Positions 62,502 through 64,000 of a stretch of DNA of 64,000 nt are shown piece by piece (the first letter of the stretch is position 1; each line of letters starts with the position of its first letter). A program made the position numbers and the translations under genes. The notes beneath the pieces are model-generated. The model had not been told where the DNA came from. It saw only the letters and a list, made by a program, of their open reading frames with translations, and did not search any database. Source of the stretch: Sulfidibacterium sp964549335 (GTDB lineage: Bacteria; Bacteroidota; Bacteroidia; Bacteroidales; F082); the NCBI GenBank assembly GCA_964549335.1, contig CAZJUQ010000035.1, positions 1 through 64,000 on the forward strand. The letters run 5' to 3'.

Positions 62502-62984
62502 TTATTTGTTTACTTTATTTTTAACCACCTGGGCTGTCAGTTCGCCCTCCATAACCACTTTGTTTCCCACATATGCTTTTCCTTTCAATGTGCTGATACC
62601 TCTTTTTATGGGAGCTGTGAGTTCGATGGAAAAAACTATTGTATCTCCGGGAACAACTTTGGAACGGAAACGAACGTTATTTATCTTAAGAAAATATGTA
62701 GAGTATGTTTCCGGATCGGGGACATTATGCAAAACGAAAATTCCGCCGGCTTGTGCCATTGCTTCCACTTGCAACACTCCCGGCATAATGGGCTCGTCGG
62801 GAAAATGCCCTTGAAAAAAGGGCTCGTCCAGCGTAACGTTTTTCAAAGCCACGATGTTTTTTTCACCCACATCCAAAACTTTATCAATCAACAAAAAAGG
62901 ACTCCTGTGAGGGAGTGTCTTTTTTATTTGATTTACATCATAAACGGGTTCTTTGTAAATGTCAAAAGGCGGTTCCAGTATCAT
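62502..62984 (-). CDS. fabZ: 3-hydroxyacyl-ACP dehydratase FabZ (separate from LpxC)
   Basis: A 160-residue hotdog dehydratase. The catalytic His is in LPHRSPFLLIDKV near 25-37 and the Glu in VEAMAQAGGIFVL near 73-85; HFPDEPIMPGVLQVE is the central block. The first 20 residues (PPFDIYKEPVYDVNQIK) resemble the linker that joins LpxC to FabZ in the bifunctional LpxC/FabZ of most Bacteroidota. The ATG is in the same reading frame as lpxC, five codons after its two tandem stops. It provides hydroxyacyl chains for fatty acid synthesis and indirectly for lipid A. Confidence 0.95.
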   Translation of the reverse strand: MILEPPFDIYKEPVYDVNQIKKTLPHRSPFLLIDKVLDVGEKNIVALKNVTLDEPFFQGHFPDEPIMPGVLQVEAMAQAGGIFVLHNVPDPETYSTYFLKINNVRFRSKVVPGDTIVFSIELTAPIKRGISTLKGKAYVGNKVVMEGELTAQVVKNKVNK

Positions 62985-62999
62985 AAACTCAATTTTTTA

Positions 63000-63911
63000 T
63001 TAAATATTAATTTTTTCATATATCACTTTTGCAAATTCGGTATTCACCTTGTGTCCGGGACGGTATGCCGTAACATGTCCCTTTATGGGTTTGCCGAGCA
63101 GTGTCAAATCACCTATTATATCCAAAAGCTTGTGCCGTGCAGGCTCGTTGTCAAAATAGAGTTCTATATTATTCAATATTCCCTCTTTTTTTACCTCAAC
63201 CCTCGGCTTATTAAACAGGTCGGCCAATTCGTCGAGTTCTTCCTGTGTAACCTTTCTGTTAATAAAGATTATAGCATTATCCAAATCGCCCCCTTTTATC
63301 AAATTGTTTTTCAAAAGAAATTCCAATTCGTGCAAAAATACAAAAGTACGGCAAGGAGCTATCTGATTTTTAAAATCCTTAATATGATGCAAACGTGCCA
63401 CCTGCTCGCCCAAAACCTGCGATTCGTAATCAATAACAACGGTGACTGAGAAGTTATCCGAAGGTTCTATCTCTATTTTTGTTTTTTTTCCGGGCAGTTC
63501 CCATTCTATGTGTCTGTCTATTTCTATGTAGGATCTTTCGGCGTTTTGTTCAACTATACCGGAACTTTCCAAAGCTTCCACAAAATATTTTGCCGAACCG
63601 TCCATAATGGGTATCTCCTCCATATCGATATCAATAAGTGCATTATCCACCTCCAATCCCGCAAGTGCCGCAAGGACATGTTCTATGGTATAAATTTTCA
63701 CACCGTTAACCCCTATGGTCGTCCCTCTGTCGGTACTAACAACATTGGTAATACGGGCATCTATTTCAGGACTTCCTTCCAAATCGGTTCGTTTGAATTT
63801 TATGCCGTGGTTTTCGGGGGCGGGGCGGAAAGTCATTGTCCCTGTTTTACCTGTGTGGAGTCCGCGTCCGGTTATGGTAACAGGTTTCTTTATTGTTCGC
63901 TGTTTGTCCAA
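63000..63911 (-). CDS. lpxC: UDP-3-O-acyl-N-acetylglucosamine deacetylase LpxC (separate from FabZ)
   Basis: A 303-residue zinc deacetylase, the committed step of lipid A synthesis. Zinc-site His is in YTIEHVLAALAGL near 75-87, and the HxxxD pair in EPARHKLLDIIGD near 259-271. GRGLHTGKTGTM near 15-26 is the N-terminal block. It starts with TTG at 63911 (no ATG is in frame before an upstream stop). It ends in two consecutive in-frame TAA codons, after which fabZ restarts in the same frame. In most Bacteroidota the two are one polypeptide. Confidence 0.95.
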   Translation of the reverse strand: MDKQRTIKKPVTITGRGLHTGKTGTMTFRPAPENHGIKFKRTDLEGSPEIDARITNVVSTDRGTTIGVNGVKIYTIEHVLAALAGLEVDNALIDIDMEEIPIMDGSAKYFVEALESSGIVEQNAERSYIEIDRHIEWELPGKKTKIEIEPSDNFSVTVVIDYESQVLGEQVARLHHIKDFKNQIAPCRTFVFLHELEFLLKNNLIKGGDLDNAIIFINRKVTQEELDELADLFNKPRVEVKKEGILNNIELYFDNEPARHKLLDIIGDLTLLGKPIKGHVTAYRPGHKVNTEFAKVIYEKINI

Positions 63912-63960
63912 AATATTCTTATTTAATATGACTTAAATGCATGATGCGTGATATAAGGTG

Positions 63961-63968
63961 CAAAATTA
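63961..63968 (-). promoter_or_regulatory. Promoter -7 box for the lpxC operon
   Basis: The minus-strand TAATTTTG followed by CACC lies 49 bases before the lpxC TTG start and would drive lpxC-fabZ-lpxA-efp-lpxD2. Confidence 0.65.
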
Positions 63969-64000
63969 ATATTTTTTACCATTCAATCGGCATACCATTT

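Overview
The window reads as a chromosomal segment of a Bacteroidota bacterium, most likely in or near Bacteroidales/Marinilabiliales. The evidence is as follows. Promoters carry the TAnnTTTG box and start codons lack strong Shine-Dalgarno sequences. One secreted protein has a C-terminal domain of the type IX secretion kind. There is a porin O/P outer-membrane protein with a carboxypeptidase-regulatory-like N-terminus. Several families are typical of the phylum (stand-alone MnmD, DUF6263, DUF5684, a TPR protein, SusC-era style lipoproteins). The base composition is moderately AT-rich. Genes lie densely on both strands, with no transposase, prophage or CRISPR array.

Layout. 1-2.1 kb: the 3' part of a type II restriction-modification pair (a methyltransferase cut by the window edge, then a TdeIII/MjaII-like nuclease), followed by tRNA-Lys(CUU) and a bidirectional terminator. 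2.2-10.8 kb: housekeeping and envelope genes (dihydroorotate dehydrogenase-like protein, SirB1-like protein, PpiD-like foldase, YitT transporter, prfB with an intact programmed frameshift, cytidine deaminase, ChaN-like protein, thioesterase). 10.8-23.6 kb: sodium/sugar symporter, a membrane protein of GT-C type with an ArsR regulator, HMG-CoA lyase-like enzyme, a LolC/E-type permease, NamZ-like muramidase, lpxD, an M20 dipeptidase, a type IX cargo protein, and rpsT. 23.6-32.2 kb: TylF-like methyltransferase, folC, an outer-membrane barrel, PPK2, a DUF3298 protein, DUF58, thioredoxin, DUF5684 and purC.

32.2-39.2 kb holds the most unusual block. It is seven tightly packed minus-strand genes, in transcription order: porin O/P, a lamin-tail-domain lipoprotein with a surface-export-like signal, an SdiA-regulated/phytase-like beta-propeller lipoprotein, two divergent tandem proteins that align with the CYTH/triphosphate-tunnel fold, a canonical CYTH protein, and an SLC13/DASS anion symporter. 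I infer a phosphate or polyanion handling system running from outer membrane to cytoplasm. The two divergent proteins replace the ExExK signature with RxExR.

39.6-49.2 kb: a D-threonine-aldolase/D-serine-dehydratase-like enzyme, a GH3 glycosidase with PA14 insert, a 70% GC intergenic island, Xaa-Pro aminopeptidase, a zinc-ribbon protein, rlmN and pheT. 49.2-60.2 kb: a large TPR protein, a beta-propeller/transglutaminase fusion, a ClC channel with CBS domains, mnmD, a lipoprotein, a DEDDy exonuclease, dnaB and a DUF6263-like protein. 60.2-64 kb: the lipid A/elongation operon lpxC-fabZ-lpxA-efp-lpxD2. Here lpxC and fabZ are separate, in the same reading frame and parted by two tandem stop codons, whereas most Bacteroidota have them fused. 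Functions come from recognising families by eye; no database search was run.
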